Positions 27,379-36,095 of a stretch of DNA of 64,000 nt are shown here, one piece after another. Below the pieces are notes generated by a model. The model did not search any database and was not told where the DNA came from. It was given only the letters and a program-made list of their open reading frames with translations. The position numbers and the translations under genes were made by a program. Every line of letters begins with the position of its first letter. Position 1 is the stretch's first letter. Location: positions 434,001-498,000 of the forward strand of contig CANLQL010000003.1 of assembly GCA_947493265.1 (NCBI GenBank), given 5' to 3'. Origin of the DNA: an uncultured Litoreibacter sp. GTDB lineage: Bacteria; Pseudomonadota; Alphaproteobacteria; Rhodobacterales; Rhodobacteraceae.

Positions 27379-27794
27379 CTGACATTCGTGCTTGACGCAG
27401 CATTTGGAAAAATGGGGCGTTGCCGCCAATGAATATGACGCGGCATCTGGCCAGCCAGCTGAGCCGGATCGGATGAGGACGGCCCAGAGCCGACCTTTGA
27501 CTGTTACTAAAGATGCTGGGGTCGCAGCCCGCATTGCCGCCATTCGCTGCAGGAGCAGCATCCAAGCCTGTCTGAATTCACTGTTTGCGTGACGCAGTTG
27601 CTATTCCCGACAGTCGCTCAAAGGTCCGCTTAATAGTGAGCTGATGCGAATAGATCGAGTCTGGATAGCGGTGTCTTGGCAAGCAGGACTGGGAAAAAGC
27701 AGTGTTCTCAAATACTGTTCACCTCGCCGATGAACCTTCCAAATGTTGATGTGAACTCGGACGCAATCGCTCGTGCTTTCGGCAGAGAGAATCC
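27379..27794. other. 416-base gap with decayed sequence
   Basis: Short overlapping frames on both strands (27365-27592) have no ribosome sites or domains. The sequence looks like a gene or repeat remnant, but I cannot name a parent. Nothing else is seen. Confidence 0.4.
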
Positions 27795-28967
27795 CTAAGG
27801 CGAAAACTTCATTAGGCGTGCCTTGATACTCTGCAAAAAGGTCGTGATTTCCTCATCAAAAATCAAGAATATGATCAGCATTATGATCGGCACTATAAGA
27901 GCGCTTAACTTTCTGAACCAAATCTCAAACTTGTCTGTACGTCTAAACCCGAGGTGCGCCATTAGCTGCTCTGTATCTTTGAAATCAAACTCGGTGGACA
28001 AGTAATCAAAGTTAGGCATTTTCATCGGGAAATACGCTATTTCACCTGAGTAGAAGGGATGGTTTAGCTCTCGTTCTTTCTCAATGACTTCGGAATTGAT
28101 CGGGACTATGTGGCAGTCCTCGGTACGAAACATTCGTGGCCGTCGCCAAGGAAGGAAGATTTCTTTGCTAGGGAACCAATAACCGCTTGGCCAGTTTCCT
28201 AACCAGAAAGCATCTATGTAGCCGTCAAGGTTAATGGACTTTATGGGAATTTCTATCCCTATTTCCTTGTACTCGCCGTCCTTGTCGGTCATGCGCTTTT
28301 TTCGTGGGGCATTTGCGATGCTCGCTATGTCTCCGTCGACCACGGAAAGAAAAAAAGTCTCGGTTTTCGGTTCTATATCTTGTGCTGAAACGCTTATGTG
28401 TAGAGGTACGAAGTTTTGGATGGCAGGTTGTTTGGCTATAAGGTCAAAAACTGTATTTAAAGTCATCTCAATTGGGATTTTTTTGGGAAGCTTTGCTTTT
28501 GTAAGGTCAAGTCCCTCCCCCAGTGTTGCTTGTTGCTTCGGACCAAGCTGATCAATGCAGTACTCAACACGTTTTTTCTTCAAGTAGCTGGATATCCTTC
28601 TAGACTTAAAGAACTCGTGTTCCAGCATCTCACTCATGCCGTGTTCGGACAAAACCTTTGTGATCTTCGACTTAGGCATACAAAATTCATCCGGAACATC
28701 GATGGTGACATTTATGTTTTGCAGAGTTTTTTTCGACGTGTTGCGTATCGCGTATGCCAGTTGGCAGTGCTCAATCGTTGATCCGGGCTCTAGCGAAGTT
28801 AGATACACCAGATGCCGCGGGTTTTTGGTAAGCCTTCGCGAACGAACAGACTGCTCTCCAACTCTAACTGAGAAATTTGGGTGAGAAAGTTGTCGTGACC
28901 GTAGGGCGGTAAAAACGGCTACAGCCAATCCCAATATGGCTACTGCCGTGCCTAAAATAAATTCCAT
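27795..28967 (-). CDS. Membrane-anchored 390-aa protein of unknown function
   Basis: I do not recognise this protein. It starts with one hydrophobic span (residues about 4-22, E-F-I-L-G-T-A-V-A-I-L-G), has a long soluble middle of beta-rich character (I-R-N-T-S-K-K-T-L-Q-N-I-N-V-T-I resembles an Ig-like or CARDB-type strand pattern), and ends with a second span (I-V-P-I-I-M-L-I-I-F-L-I-F) and a basic tail. Both ends would thus be membrane-bound with the body on one side. Base composition is visibly more AT-rich than the neighbours, with Lys/Ile-rich codons. It is alone, flanked by gaps on both sides, which fits a recent acquisition within the island. Confidence 0.8.
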   Translation of the reverse strand: MEFILGTAVAILGLAVAVFTALRSRQLSHPNFSVRVGEQSVRSRRLTKNPRHLVYLTSLEPGSTIEHCQLAYAIRNTSKKTLQNINVTIDVPDEFCMPKSKITKVLSEHGMSEMLEHEFFKSRRISSYLKKKRVEYCIDQLGPKQQATLGEGLDLTKAKLPKKIPIEMTLNTVFDLIAKQPAIQNFVPLHISVSAQDIEPKTETFFLSVVDGDIASIANAPRKKRMTDKDGEYKEIGIEIPIKSINLDGYIDAFWLGNWPSGYWFPSKEIFLPWRRPRMFRTEDCHIVPINSEVIEKERELNHPFYSGEIAYFPMKMPNFDYLSTEFDFKDTEQLMAHLGFRRTDKFEIWFRKLSALIVPIIMLIIFLIFDEEITTFLQSIKARLMKFSP

Positions 28968-29584
28968 GCAGACCTCGTGTGGCGTGGTGGTGCGACCTTA
29001 GTTTTGGCTCGACGGCCCCCGCAAGGGATTTATCGACTCTATTATTTGGTGTTCTTCACTAATGCGGTGAGCGCTTTTCGGATCGAACGAGAGCCTGCGG
29101 GCTTCCTTAGCTGTGGCTCGGAAGCGCGTTGATCGACGTTCCGTGCTTCGGGAGAAGCCTGTGTCTTATACAGCCTCTGCGCAAGAGACAATTGGAAAGC
29201 CTAGTGATACTTCATAGTTGGCGTCGGATAGTTCCACGAGGTATTAACCACTTGTCAAAGACAGGACGTTCGTACTTGTTGCAGCATCGGTTCGTTTGGG
29301 CTCAAACCGGACCTCGTAGGCAGCGCGGCATCTTGGCCATAGAGCGTCCCCATCACGGCCCAAACCGGACTTTGGCCGGGATTAGCGGATGCTGCACGTG
29401 CAGCCCCTATACCGGACATTCGATTTACGTGCGTAGACGTCGTTAGCCCGTCGTTTTTTGGCTCACCAGGATGGCCATGCATGCTCGTGCAACATAGTAG
29501 CGGTCACCTTTTCGACCTTCGTTGGCGCGGCGCTTGGCTCCGAGTTTGTACGAATAGCATGCGATCCCGGTGTGATCCCCGCCG
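28968..29584. other. 617-base gap with degenerate sequence
   Basis: No frame here has a start, ribosome site and domain together. Two near-repeats of CAAACCGGAC are seen (about 29304 and 29361). The stretch reads as decayed DNA between the 390-aa gene and the XRE regulator. Confidence 0.4.
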
Positions 29585-30358
29585 TCACAATGCCTGCTGA
29601 GCGGTCACGCCGTCCGCCAATTCTTTAAGAGCTTGCTCGGTTTCCACGTCCATCGGGAAGTAGAGTTCGATCTTCAGCGATCCGAGTGCGACGTCTTCGG
29701 GCGTCCCGAATTGAGCGATTGTCGCGAACAAAGAGAGCCTTTGATCGCCCTGAACGACGATCGCCGGAATGACGGGTGTTCGGGCGCTGTCAATCGGTTT
29801 GGGGGCCTTCTCAAGATGCGCAATGACCGGACCAAACTCCGGAACGCCACCCTCAGCAGCGCTCTCGGTTCGCAACCGCTTCGCGGCGTGATGGGCGACC
29901 TCTGGCCAGTTTTCCACCACGGATGGAAGCGCGTCGGACACCATCAGGTCCAGCAGGCTGTCGCCGACACCGACCCCGAAGGACCAGAAAAGTGCCAGTG
30001 CGGCAGGGTTTGCCATGCGGATTGTCCAGAGGCGATCAACGGCGAGGCCGGGCATGGGCATGTGATTGGCGAGCGTCTTTTCAATCGCGGCGCGAACCGG
30101 GTCCATTTCTTCGGCGGTCCAATCCGCAGACCGATACCGCGCGGCAAAACCGGCAGCCGTGAGCATTTCGTTCCGGGCCTCCAGCGGAACTTCCAGTGTC
30201 TCACCTAGCCGCACGACCATTTCGCGACTTGGCCGCGCCCGGCCCGTTTCAAGAAACGACAGATGGCGAGAGGAAATGCCCGCCTCGTTCGCCAAGTCGA
30301 GTTGCGAAAACCGCCGGAGGTTTCGCCAATGGCGCAATGTGTCGGGGAAGGCTTGCAT
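29585..30358 (-). CDS. XRE family regulator with MmyB-like ligand-binding domain
   Basis: The 257-aa protein starts with an XRE helix-turn-helix (F-S-Q-L-D-L-A-N-E-A-G-I-S-S-R-H-L-S-F-L-E-T-G-R-A-R-P-S at about 17-44) followed by a C-terminal PAS-like MmyB domain with the marker N-P-A-A-L-A-L-F-W and later E-L-Y-F-P-M-D. MmyB-type regulators bind small ligands, probably fatty acids. The ATG at 30358 is chosen because upstream codons to 30403 lack domain sequence. It is divergent from two small membrane genes and may control them. Confidence 0.88.
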   Translation of the reverse strand: MQAFPDTLRHWRNLRRFSQLDLANEAGISSRHLSFLETGRARPSREMVVRLGETLEVPLEARNEMLTAAGFAARYRSADWTAEEMDPVRAAIEKTLANHMPMPGLAVDRLWTIRMANPAALALFWSFGVGVGDSLLDLMVSDALPSVVENWPEVAHHAAKRLRTESAAEGGVPEFGPVIAHLEKAPKPIDSARTPVIPAIVVQGDQRLSLFATIAQFGTPEDVALGSLKIELYFPMDVETEQALKELADGVTAQQAL

Positions 30359-30468
30359 GTCCGGAAGGTATACGCCGCATCCTGAGCTGTCACTTACCTC
30401 CAAGGTAATTGCTGAGGCCCCCCGGGATTCTTATCAAAGGGGCGAAACGCAAATGGAGTGTGCAAGAC

Positions 30469-30896
30469 ATGTTCGGCCACGCAGCACATAAGTTCTGGAT
30501 GAAATTCTCGGGCGCAGCGCTCATAGGGTTCGGGATATTGGGTTTTTTCGGCACGATGCCGGCGACCAACGAGCCGTTGCGATGGGGCCTCGACTTGCTG
30601 TCGTGGCCGTTGGACGGCTTCCCGTCTTACGAGTCGCGCGAGATATGGTTCTTGTCCGCACTGTCCGGCGGCTTCCTCGCCGGCTGGGCGTGACGATGTT
30701 CTGCGTGTCGCTCTGGCTCTACGACCTTGATGGCGAGCGCTGCCGCAAGACGGTTTTTGCGGGGTTGCTTGGCTGGTTCTTCGTGGACAGCTCCGGGTCG
30801 ATCACCTCGGGCAATTGGGAGAACGCGGCTTGGAACATTCTCGTTCTAATCATATTGGTCGGCCCGATGTGGCGACCGGCTCAGCAAACAACCTAA
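30469..30896 (+). pseudogene. Small membrane protein gene with a frameshift near 30690
   Basis: Two frames join into one plausible protein of about 140 aa. The first (from ATG 30469) gives F-W-M-K-F-S-G-A-A-L-I-G-F-G-I-L-G-F through S-A-L-S-G-G-F-L-A-G-W and then stops at 30693. The second frame continues at once with G-V-T-M-F-C-V-S-L-W-L-Y-D and ends R-P-A-Q-Q-T-T at 30896. A single missing base in the run GGCTGGGCGTGACG explains the break. About four membrane spans result if joined. It could be a true mutation or a sequencing error. Confidence 0.65.
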
Positions 30897-30914
30897 GAAA
30901 GAGGGAAATGCACC

Positions 30915-31253
30915 ATGGCACAGTTTCGCCTGCTCCTCATTGCGATCACGGTTGTGATCATCGTGTTCACCATCGCCGCCGTTGCGAACGACGGGTGGAA
31001 CCTCCTGCCGCACTTCTTCGGCTCGATCATTGCGCTCACCTGGCAAGGACAGTTCAACGTTGACTTCACAACCTATCTGATCCTATCGGGCGTCTGGATG
31101 GCCTGGCGCGGCGGCTTCACAGGTGGGAGTATCGCGCTCGGCCTGTTTGCGCCGCCGTTGGGCATTCTGTTTTTCGCGCCGTATGTGATTTACCTCATTG
31201 GCCGCTCCGGCGGTGACCCGAAGAAACTACTTCTGGGGGTTCATGCCGGCTGA
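30915..31253 (+). CDS. Small four-span membrane protein, unknown function
   Basis: The 112-aa product is almost entirely hydrophobic: spans near 5-23, 32-50 (less clear), 56-66 and 72-95, with W-M-A-W-R-G-G-F-T-G-G between. An AGAGGGAAA ribosome site lies 8 bases before the ATG. It follows the frameshifted membrane gene by 18 bases and is probably its operon partner. No family recognised. Confidence 0.7.
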   Translation: MAQFRLLLIAITVVIIVFTIAAVANDGWNLLPHFFGSIIALTWQGQFNVDFTTYLILSGVWMAWRGGFTGGSIALGLFAPPLGILFFAPYVIYLIGRSGGDPKKLLLGVHAG

Positions 31254-31369
31254 TTTGCAATATGACGCTCTCGTAAGGTGCGGCCCTAAGCCGCCGTTGG
31301 TCACGGTTTATGAATTCTCAACTTGCAGCCCGCAAAGCGAACAATCATCCAAGATGTGAATTCGCGTCT

Positions 31370-31804
31370 TCATATGTGCTTCTTGAGAAAGTGCCTGCAA
31401 TGATGGTCTGGGAAGTATCCTGTGCCGTTCTTCAATACTCCGAATTCTTCAAACCCCAACGACCGGTAGAAATGTAGCGCGCTCAAGTCCGAAGTATCCA
31501 GCCAAACGCTATGGCATCCGATTGCTCTCGCCTGGTCTATCGCTCGCTCGACAAGGCCACGCCCGTGACCGTTCTTACGACTCTGCGCAGCGACCCATAG
31601 AACTTTTATGAGCAACCAGCCATAAGATGTGGACCCGACGAGACCTCCGATCAGAACACCGCTATTGTCCAACAGCTCCAGCGTGATTTGTTTGTTTTCA
31701 CTTTGCTCAGACGTTGACCGCAATTCCTCCAGAAGACTAAGTTCAAGTTGATTGGCGACGCGAGGATCTTCTGTGGTGCAGATAGTGACATTGCTGGCGG
31801 GCAT
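31370..31804 (-). CDS. GNAT family N-acetyltransferase
   Basis: The 144-aa protein has the GNAT core: L-L-I-K-V-L-W-V-A-A-Q-S-R-K-N-G-H-G-R-G-L-V with the acetyl-CoA pyrophosphate loop (R/Q-x-x-G-x-G/A variant N-G-H-G-R-G), A-I-G-C-H-S-V-W-L-D-T and A-L-H-F-Y-R-S-L-G-F-E-E. It follows the lyxose isomerase stop by 4 bases and so is the last gene of the sugar operon, although a role in sugar use is not obvious. Acceptor unknown. Confidence 0.88.
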   Translation of the reverse strand: MPASNVTICTTEDPRVANQLELSLLEELRSTSEQSENKQITLELLDNSGVLIGGLVGSTSYGWLLIKVLWVAAQSRKNGHGRGLVERAIDQARAIGCHSVWLDTSDLSALHFYRSLGFEEFGVLKNGTGYFPDHHCRHFLKKHI

Positions 31805-31808
31805 CGAT

Positions 31809-32450
31809 CTATATCAACCTTTCCGCGTAATCGCTGACCAGCAGATGTTTCGGCGCGACGTCTTCTTCAATAGAGGCAAAACGGCCAATGGGCTCTCGGA
31901 AGACATTGTCGGTTTCGTCGTCATTGACCGTCGAGACCTCACCGATCAAAACATCGCCACCTTCCCCCCAAAACGCATGCCAGTCACCGGGGCGCAGGGT
32001 TACGCTTTCACCCGGTTTGAGCACAAGTTTCTCTCCGGGGCCGTAGTCGCGAAGGATGCCATCGCACATCACTTGCCCGCCCCGATCCTCGGCGCAATTG
32101 CCGTCATCGTCCGAGCCGTACAGCTCAACCACCAGATCAGCACCTCCCCGATTGATGATGTCCTCGGCTTTGATGACATGGGTGTGTATTGGCGACAGCT
32201 GGTCGCGGCGCGAGATCAGGAGTTTTTCCGCGTAGCACATGCCTCCGCCGCCTTGCAGGTCGGATAGTATCCCGTTGCGAAGGGTGAACAGAAACAACCC
32301 CATCTTGTCAAAATTTCCAGCACCATAATCGGTGATATCCCATCCACAACGCGCATCAATCAAATGGCGGGCAGAAGCCGCATTGACCCGGAACTCTTCG
32401 GGCGACCAATAGGCGAAAGGCGGTAGCGCAAAGCCGAAGTTCCGTATCAT
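31809..32450 (-). CDS. D-lyxose (D-mannose) ketol-isomerase family protein
   Basis: The 213-aa cupin protein matches the D-lyxose isomerase family: L-L-I-S-R-R-D-Q-L-S-P-I-H-T-H with the metal-binding H-x-H, K-A-E-D-I-I-N-R-G-G with the metal Glu, and R-P-G-D-W-H-A-F-W with the final His. Known members interconvert D-lyxose/D-xylulose and D-mannose/D-fructose with Mn(II). Its place in an ABC sugar operon with a glycosidase suggests that mannose, lyxose or a related sugar is released inside the cell and isomerised. Confidence 0.85.
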   Translation of the reverse strand: MIRNFGFALPPFAYWSPEEFRVNAASARHLIDARCGWDITDYGAGNFDKMGLFLFTLRNGILSDLQGGGGMCYAEKLLISRRDQLSPIHTHVIKAEDIINRGGADLVVELYGSDDDGNCAEDRGGQVMCDGILRDYGPGEKLVLKPGESVTLRPGDWHAFWGEGGDVLIGEVSTVNDDETDNVFREPIGRFASIEEDVAPKHLLVSDYAERLI

Positions 32451-32504
32451 CTCCTCCGCTTCAGCCAGAATGTCGTTAACAAGTTATCTTTTCACAACTC
32501 TGAC

Positions 32505-33557
32505 CTATACTCTCTGATCGTCCGTGCCGAAGAAATGCAGACGGCTGGTGTCGAACCTCAACCCAACTGTCTTTCCTTCAAGGTCCTCGGTGGAGCCCGC
32601 GGTGCGCACGGTCATCAAGCCCAAAGGGCCACAATCGACGTAGTGAAAATAATCCGCTCCAAGGTATTCACTGACCTGAACCACACCGTCACAATGCCCT
32701 GTGCCGGGAGCAACGACTTCGATGTGCTCGGGACGGGCTCCTAGTTGCACTGCAACCGCTTGATCTTGGTTTTGCAAAGGTCCTACGCCCCCCCCGGTGA
32801 GCGTGAACTGCTCACCACTCGTTCCACATGGCATCAGGTTCATCTTCGGGCTCCCGATAAACTGCGCCACAAAGACATTCTGCGGGTTGTCATAAAGCTC
32901 GCGTGGGGTGCCGACCTGCATGATTTGGCCGTCCTTCAGAACCACGATCCGGTCGGCCAGCGTCATTGCCTCCACCTGATCGTGGGTCACATAGACCATC
33001 GTGCTGGCAAGCGTTTTGTGCAACCGTGCAATCTCGAACCGCATGTCGACGCGTAGCGAAGCGTCGAGATTGGACAGCGGCTCGTCGAACAGGAAACCCT
33101 TGGGTTTGCGCACGATAGCCCGGCCGATGGCCACACGCTGACGTTGCCCGCCCGACAGATCCTTTGGGCGGCGGTCGAGGTAGTCTGTCAGCTTCAGCGT
33201 TTCGGCGGCGTGGTTCACCTTCTCGCTGATCTCAGCTTTTGACGCCCCGCCGGTCATCAGCGCAAAGCCCATATTTTCCTCGACCGACAGGTGCGGATAG
33301 AGCGCGTAGGACTGGAACACCATCGACAATTCCCGCTCGGACGGGACCTTGTGCGTGACATCGTCGCCATCAAGCAGGATTTGCCCGCGGCTGGTCTCCT
33401 CCAGCCCCGCGATCATACGCAGCAATGTGGATTTACCACAGCCCGATGGGCCGACAAAGATGATCAGCTCACCGTCCAGAATTTCAAGATCGACGCCCTT
33501 AATGACTTGAACGTCGCCAAACCATTTTTCGACCGATTGAAGGCTTATTGACCCCAT
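32505..33557 (-). CDS. Sugar ABC transporter ATP-binding protein (UgpC/MalK type)
   Basis: The 350-aa ATPase has Walker A G-P-S-G-C-G-K-S-T (about 38-46), signature [10 protein letters not shown], Walker B G-F-L-F-D-E-P-L-S-N-L-D and the C-terminal TOBE/OB extension (from about 240) of the CUT1 family. It powers the two permeases upstream in the operon. Expected length for the family. Confidence 0.95.
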   Translation of the reverse strand: MGSISLQSVEKWFGDVQVIKGVDLEILDGELIIFVGPSGCGKSTLLRMIAGLEETSRGQILLDGDDVTHKVPSERELSMVFQSYALYPHLSVEENMGFALMTGGASKAEISEKVNHAAETLKLTDYLDRRPKDLSGGQRQRVAIGRAIVRKPKGFLFDEPLSNLDASLRVDMRFEIARLHKTLASTMVYVTHDQVEAMTLADRIVVLKDGQIMQVGTPRELYDNPQNVFVAQFIGSPKMNLMPCGTSGEQFTLTGGGVGPLQNQDQAVAVQLGARPEHIEVVAPGTGHCDGVVQVSEYLGADYFHYVDCGPLGLMTVRTAGSTEDLEGKTVGLRFDTSRLHFFGTDDQRV

Positions 33558-33581
33558 ATTCTTTCCCTATCTCGGGCGGCG

Positions 33582-34859
33582 CTACGCCGCGCCTTTCAAT
33601 TTGTTTTCGTGTTGCCAAGACAGCCAAACGGCGGCAGTCCACGAGAAATTATTGCCCACGCAGCCCTCGCCGGTCAGCGGGTTAAAACACTCCCAAAAGC
33701 CACTTTTCTCAATCGCGCGGCACAGATCGTTTTGTACCCGAGCGGCCATATCCGCCTGGCCCTGCTCGGACAAGCCAAGTGCCGTCATGTAATTCATCTG
33801 CGGCCAAAGCGGACCGCACCAATATCGCTGCGCCTCGAAATCAGGCGCGTTGGGGTCCCAGCTGGGCAGCATAAATCCGACGTTAGTGGCAATTCGGCTC
33901 ATATGATCTAACGTCTTGGCGCGTTGTTCTGGCGACCCGCTATCAGCATAGAAGCAAAGCGCACTGCAATTGCTGAACCCGGTCGAGAATCTGCCAGATC
34001 GCAAATCGCGGGCTGTGAAAGCCTCCAAGTCAGGATTCCAAATTGTATCCGTGGCTGCGTCACCTTTGGCGACCCATGCGTCGATCTGGTCCAAGATCGC
34101 TTGTGGCTTGCCGAGGGATGCCGCGATGGCGCTCAGGTCTTTGTCGGCCCGCAGCAGGACAAAATGCAGATTGGGATCGGCCATCAAGAACGGGCCTTCA
34201 ACCGTCAGGCGGCGCTGATCCCAGCCGATGCTATCGCCGAATTGCACGATGGTCAGGTATTTGTCGTATTGCTCTTGGCTGGGCCGAAAACTTGGATGGA
34301 CATGTTTGTTGTCCATTCGGGTGTAGGGTTCCAGATCGGCGGCGACTTGCATGGCTTTCAGCCCGATATTCCATTCCGGGCAATTATCACGCCCCGTTTC
34401 CCAAGGGTGCACTGTCGCGACTACCCCGTCCACTGTACGCGTGTCGTGCCACCACTTGTGCCATTTAAAAACGGCGTCAAATACCTGCGCGCGACGTGTC
34501 TGGTCTAAGGGCGTACAAGTTTGGGTAAGCTTGCGTATGATCGTTGCCAAAACGGGTGGCTGCGAAATGCCCGTAGATGGGATCGGCCCCGGAGTTTTGC
34601 CCCAACGAGATGGCCCAGGGAAATAGTCCGGATCATCGCTGCGAAAGATAATTGAGGGGATCATCCCATCGGGCCATTGCCCTTCAAGAAGCGACGTAAT
34701 CTCTGTCCAAGCGCGATCCATATCATAGGTGGCAATACCAAGCGCCACAAAAGCGCTGTCCCAGTTCCATTGATAAGGATACAGCCCCGCCGTGGGTATC
34801 GTGAATCCGCCGCGATCATTGCGCGCAAGGATATCAATGGCAGTTTGAGTCAGAGACAT
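33582..34859 (-). CDS. Glycoside hydrolase of the GH63/GH37 clan (mannosylglycerate hydrolase- or trehalase-like)
   Basis: The 425-aa protein has an (alpha/alpha)6 barrel pattern: G-L-Y-P-Y-Q-W-N-W-D-S-A-F near residue 25 (the Asp of W-D-S is the usual general acid), W-P-D-G-M-I-P, W-E-T-G-R-D-N-C-P-E-W near 152 and Y-W-C-G-P-L-W-P-Q-M-N near 345, with a final C-V-G-N-N-F-S-W-T-A. No signal peptide, so it acts in the cytoplasm on an imported glycoside. Related proteins cleave mannosylglycerate, glucosylglycerate or alpha-glucosides. The coding region touches the permease stop (3-base gap). Confidence 0.85.
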   Translation of the reverse strand: MSLTQTAIDILARNDRGGFTIPTAGLYPYQWNWDSAFVALGIATYDMDRAWTEITSLLEGQWPDGMIPSIIFRSDDPDYFPGPSRWGKTPGPIPSTGISQPPVLATIIRKLTQTCTPLDQTRRAQVFDAVFKWHKWWHDTRTVDGVVATVHPWETGRDNCPEWNIGLKAMQVAADLEPYTRMDNKHVHPSFRPSQEQYDKYLTIVQFGDSIGWDQRRLTVEGPFLMADPNLHFVLLRADKDLSAIAASLGKPQAILDQIDAWVAKGDAATDTIWNPDLEAFTARDLRSGRFSTGFSNCSALCFYADSGSPEQRAKTLDHMSRIATNVGFMLPSWDPNAPDFEAQRYWCGPLWPQMNYMTALGLSEQGQADMAARVQNDLCRAIEKSGFWECFNPLTGEGCVGNNFSWTAAVWLSWQHENKLKGAA

Positions 34860-34862
34860 AGG

Positions 34863-36095
34863 TTATCCTTTCACGCTGCCTGCGGTCAGCCCGGCCACAA
34901 GAAAACGTTCGAACCAAAGGAAAAGGGCGAGAACCGGGACGGTCGCAATGACGGCACCAGCCATCAGATGTTGGCGAGGCACTTCGGAAGAGTTCAATTC
35001 GGCAATACCGCGCGACAACGTGAAAAGGTCCACGTTATCGAGGAACATGAAGGCGAACAGGAACTCGTTCCAGGCGATCATAAAAACGTACAAGGCCACT
35101 GAGGCCAGAGCGGGCAGCGCCAACGGCAAGGTGATCTTGCGGATCACGTTAAGCCGCGTCAGACCGTCCATCAGCCCGGCCTCTTCGAGCTCTGCCGGGA
35201 TGCCACGAAAATAGCCTTGCAGCATGTAAAGTGCGACCGGGATGGTAGTCGCCGGGTAGACGAATAGCAGCCCCCAAAGTGTGTTGCGCATCCCCAGCTG
35301 GCTGAAGATCGCGTAAAGCGGGATCACCAACACGATCATCGGCACCATATAGATCAACAGGATCGAGCGTGATAATAAGTTCTGTCCCGGAAAGCGCAGC
35401 CGTGCAACAGCATAGGCTCCCGGCACCGCGAAGAACAGCGTGATAGCCACTGTTGCCACCGAGACCAGTGCGGAATTCATCAGATAGGTGCCGAAATGAT
35501 ATTGGGTGAATAATTCAATGTAGCTGCGAAACAGCGCTGTGAAACCTTGCCCAAAATCGATGGAGAAATCGAGCGGGTTGGACAAAAGCAACTGCTGGTT
35601 CTTCAAGCTCATCATCACCATGACAAAGAACGGCAAGGCCACAGCGATGGTGAAGGACACAAGACCAAAGCCCTTGATGAAGCGCAGGCAAAGGACCTCG
35701 ACGTTGTAGCGTTTCTCGTGGCCCGGTCCGAGATTGCCGCAGGTCAAGTGAATTGACTGGACCGTGACGACAGCCATCAACACGGTGAAGACCAGTTGGC
35801 CCGCGGAATAGCTATCCAAAGGCAGCCCCATCGGTTGTGCACCAGAGGCCAGAACTAGGACCAAAAGAAAGGCGAGCCCTGCCAACACCCGCATACCGAG
35901 CGTGCGTTTGGCCATCGGTTGGGAGACCAGTAGCGCTGCCGCGACAACGCCGGCAATGACGCCAGCAGTGACCTGCGGCTGGAAGGTCAGGCCTGAGATG
36001 AATAGCGCCAGCAGTGTGATTATGATCGCCCAGATCGCGCCCCAAAGAGCACCGAACAACACTGAGAGATAGAAGATGTTTCCAAAGCGGCTCAT
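34863..36095 (-). CDS. Sugar ABC transporter permease, MalG type, with an extra N-terminal membrane region
   Basis: Residues about 140-410 are a standard MalG/CUT1 permease with the coupling loop E-L-E-E-A-G-L-M-D-G-L-T-R and L-P-L-A-L-P-A-L-A-S. The first 130 residues are additional: about four hydrophobic spans (for example L-F-G-A-L-W-G-A-I-W-A-I-I-I and A-G-V-I-A-G-V-V-A-A-A-L-L-V). The usual protein is about 280-300 aa, so this one is roughly 120 longer. The start overlaps the MalF-type stop as ATGA. Confidence 0.9.
   Translation of the reverse strand: MSRFGNIFYLSVLFGALWGAIWAIIITLLALFISGLTFQPQVTAGVIAGVVAAALLVSQPMAKRTLGMRVLAGLAFLLVLVLASGAQPMGLPLDSYSAGQLVFTVLMAVVTVQSIHLTCGNLGPGHEKRYNVEVLCLRFIKGFGLVSFTIAVALPFFVMVMMSLKNQQLLLSNPLDFSIDFGQGFTALFRSYIELFTQYHFGTYLMNSALVSVATVAITLFFAVPGAYAVARLRFPGQNLLSRSILLIYMVPMIVLVIPLYAIFSQLGMRNTLWGLLFVYPATTIPVALYMLQGYFRGIPAELEEAGLMDGLTRLNVIRKITLPLALPALASVALYVFMIAWNEFLFAFMFLDNVDLFTLSRGIAELNSSEVPRQHLMAGAVIATVPVLALFLWFERFLVAGLTAGSVKG

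Noticed and set aside
27365-27592. Possible transposase or gene remnant after the GntR gene
   Set aside because: The open frames are short on both strands and no transposase motif or terminal inverted repeat can be seen.
29129-29482. Short frames on both strands in the 28.97-29.58 kb gap
   Set aside because: No ribosome site or domain; the two frames shadow each other and look like decayed intergenic sequence.
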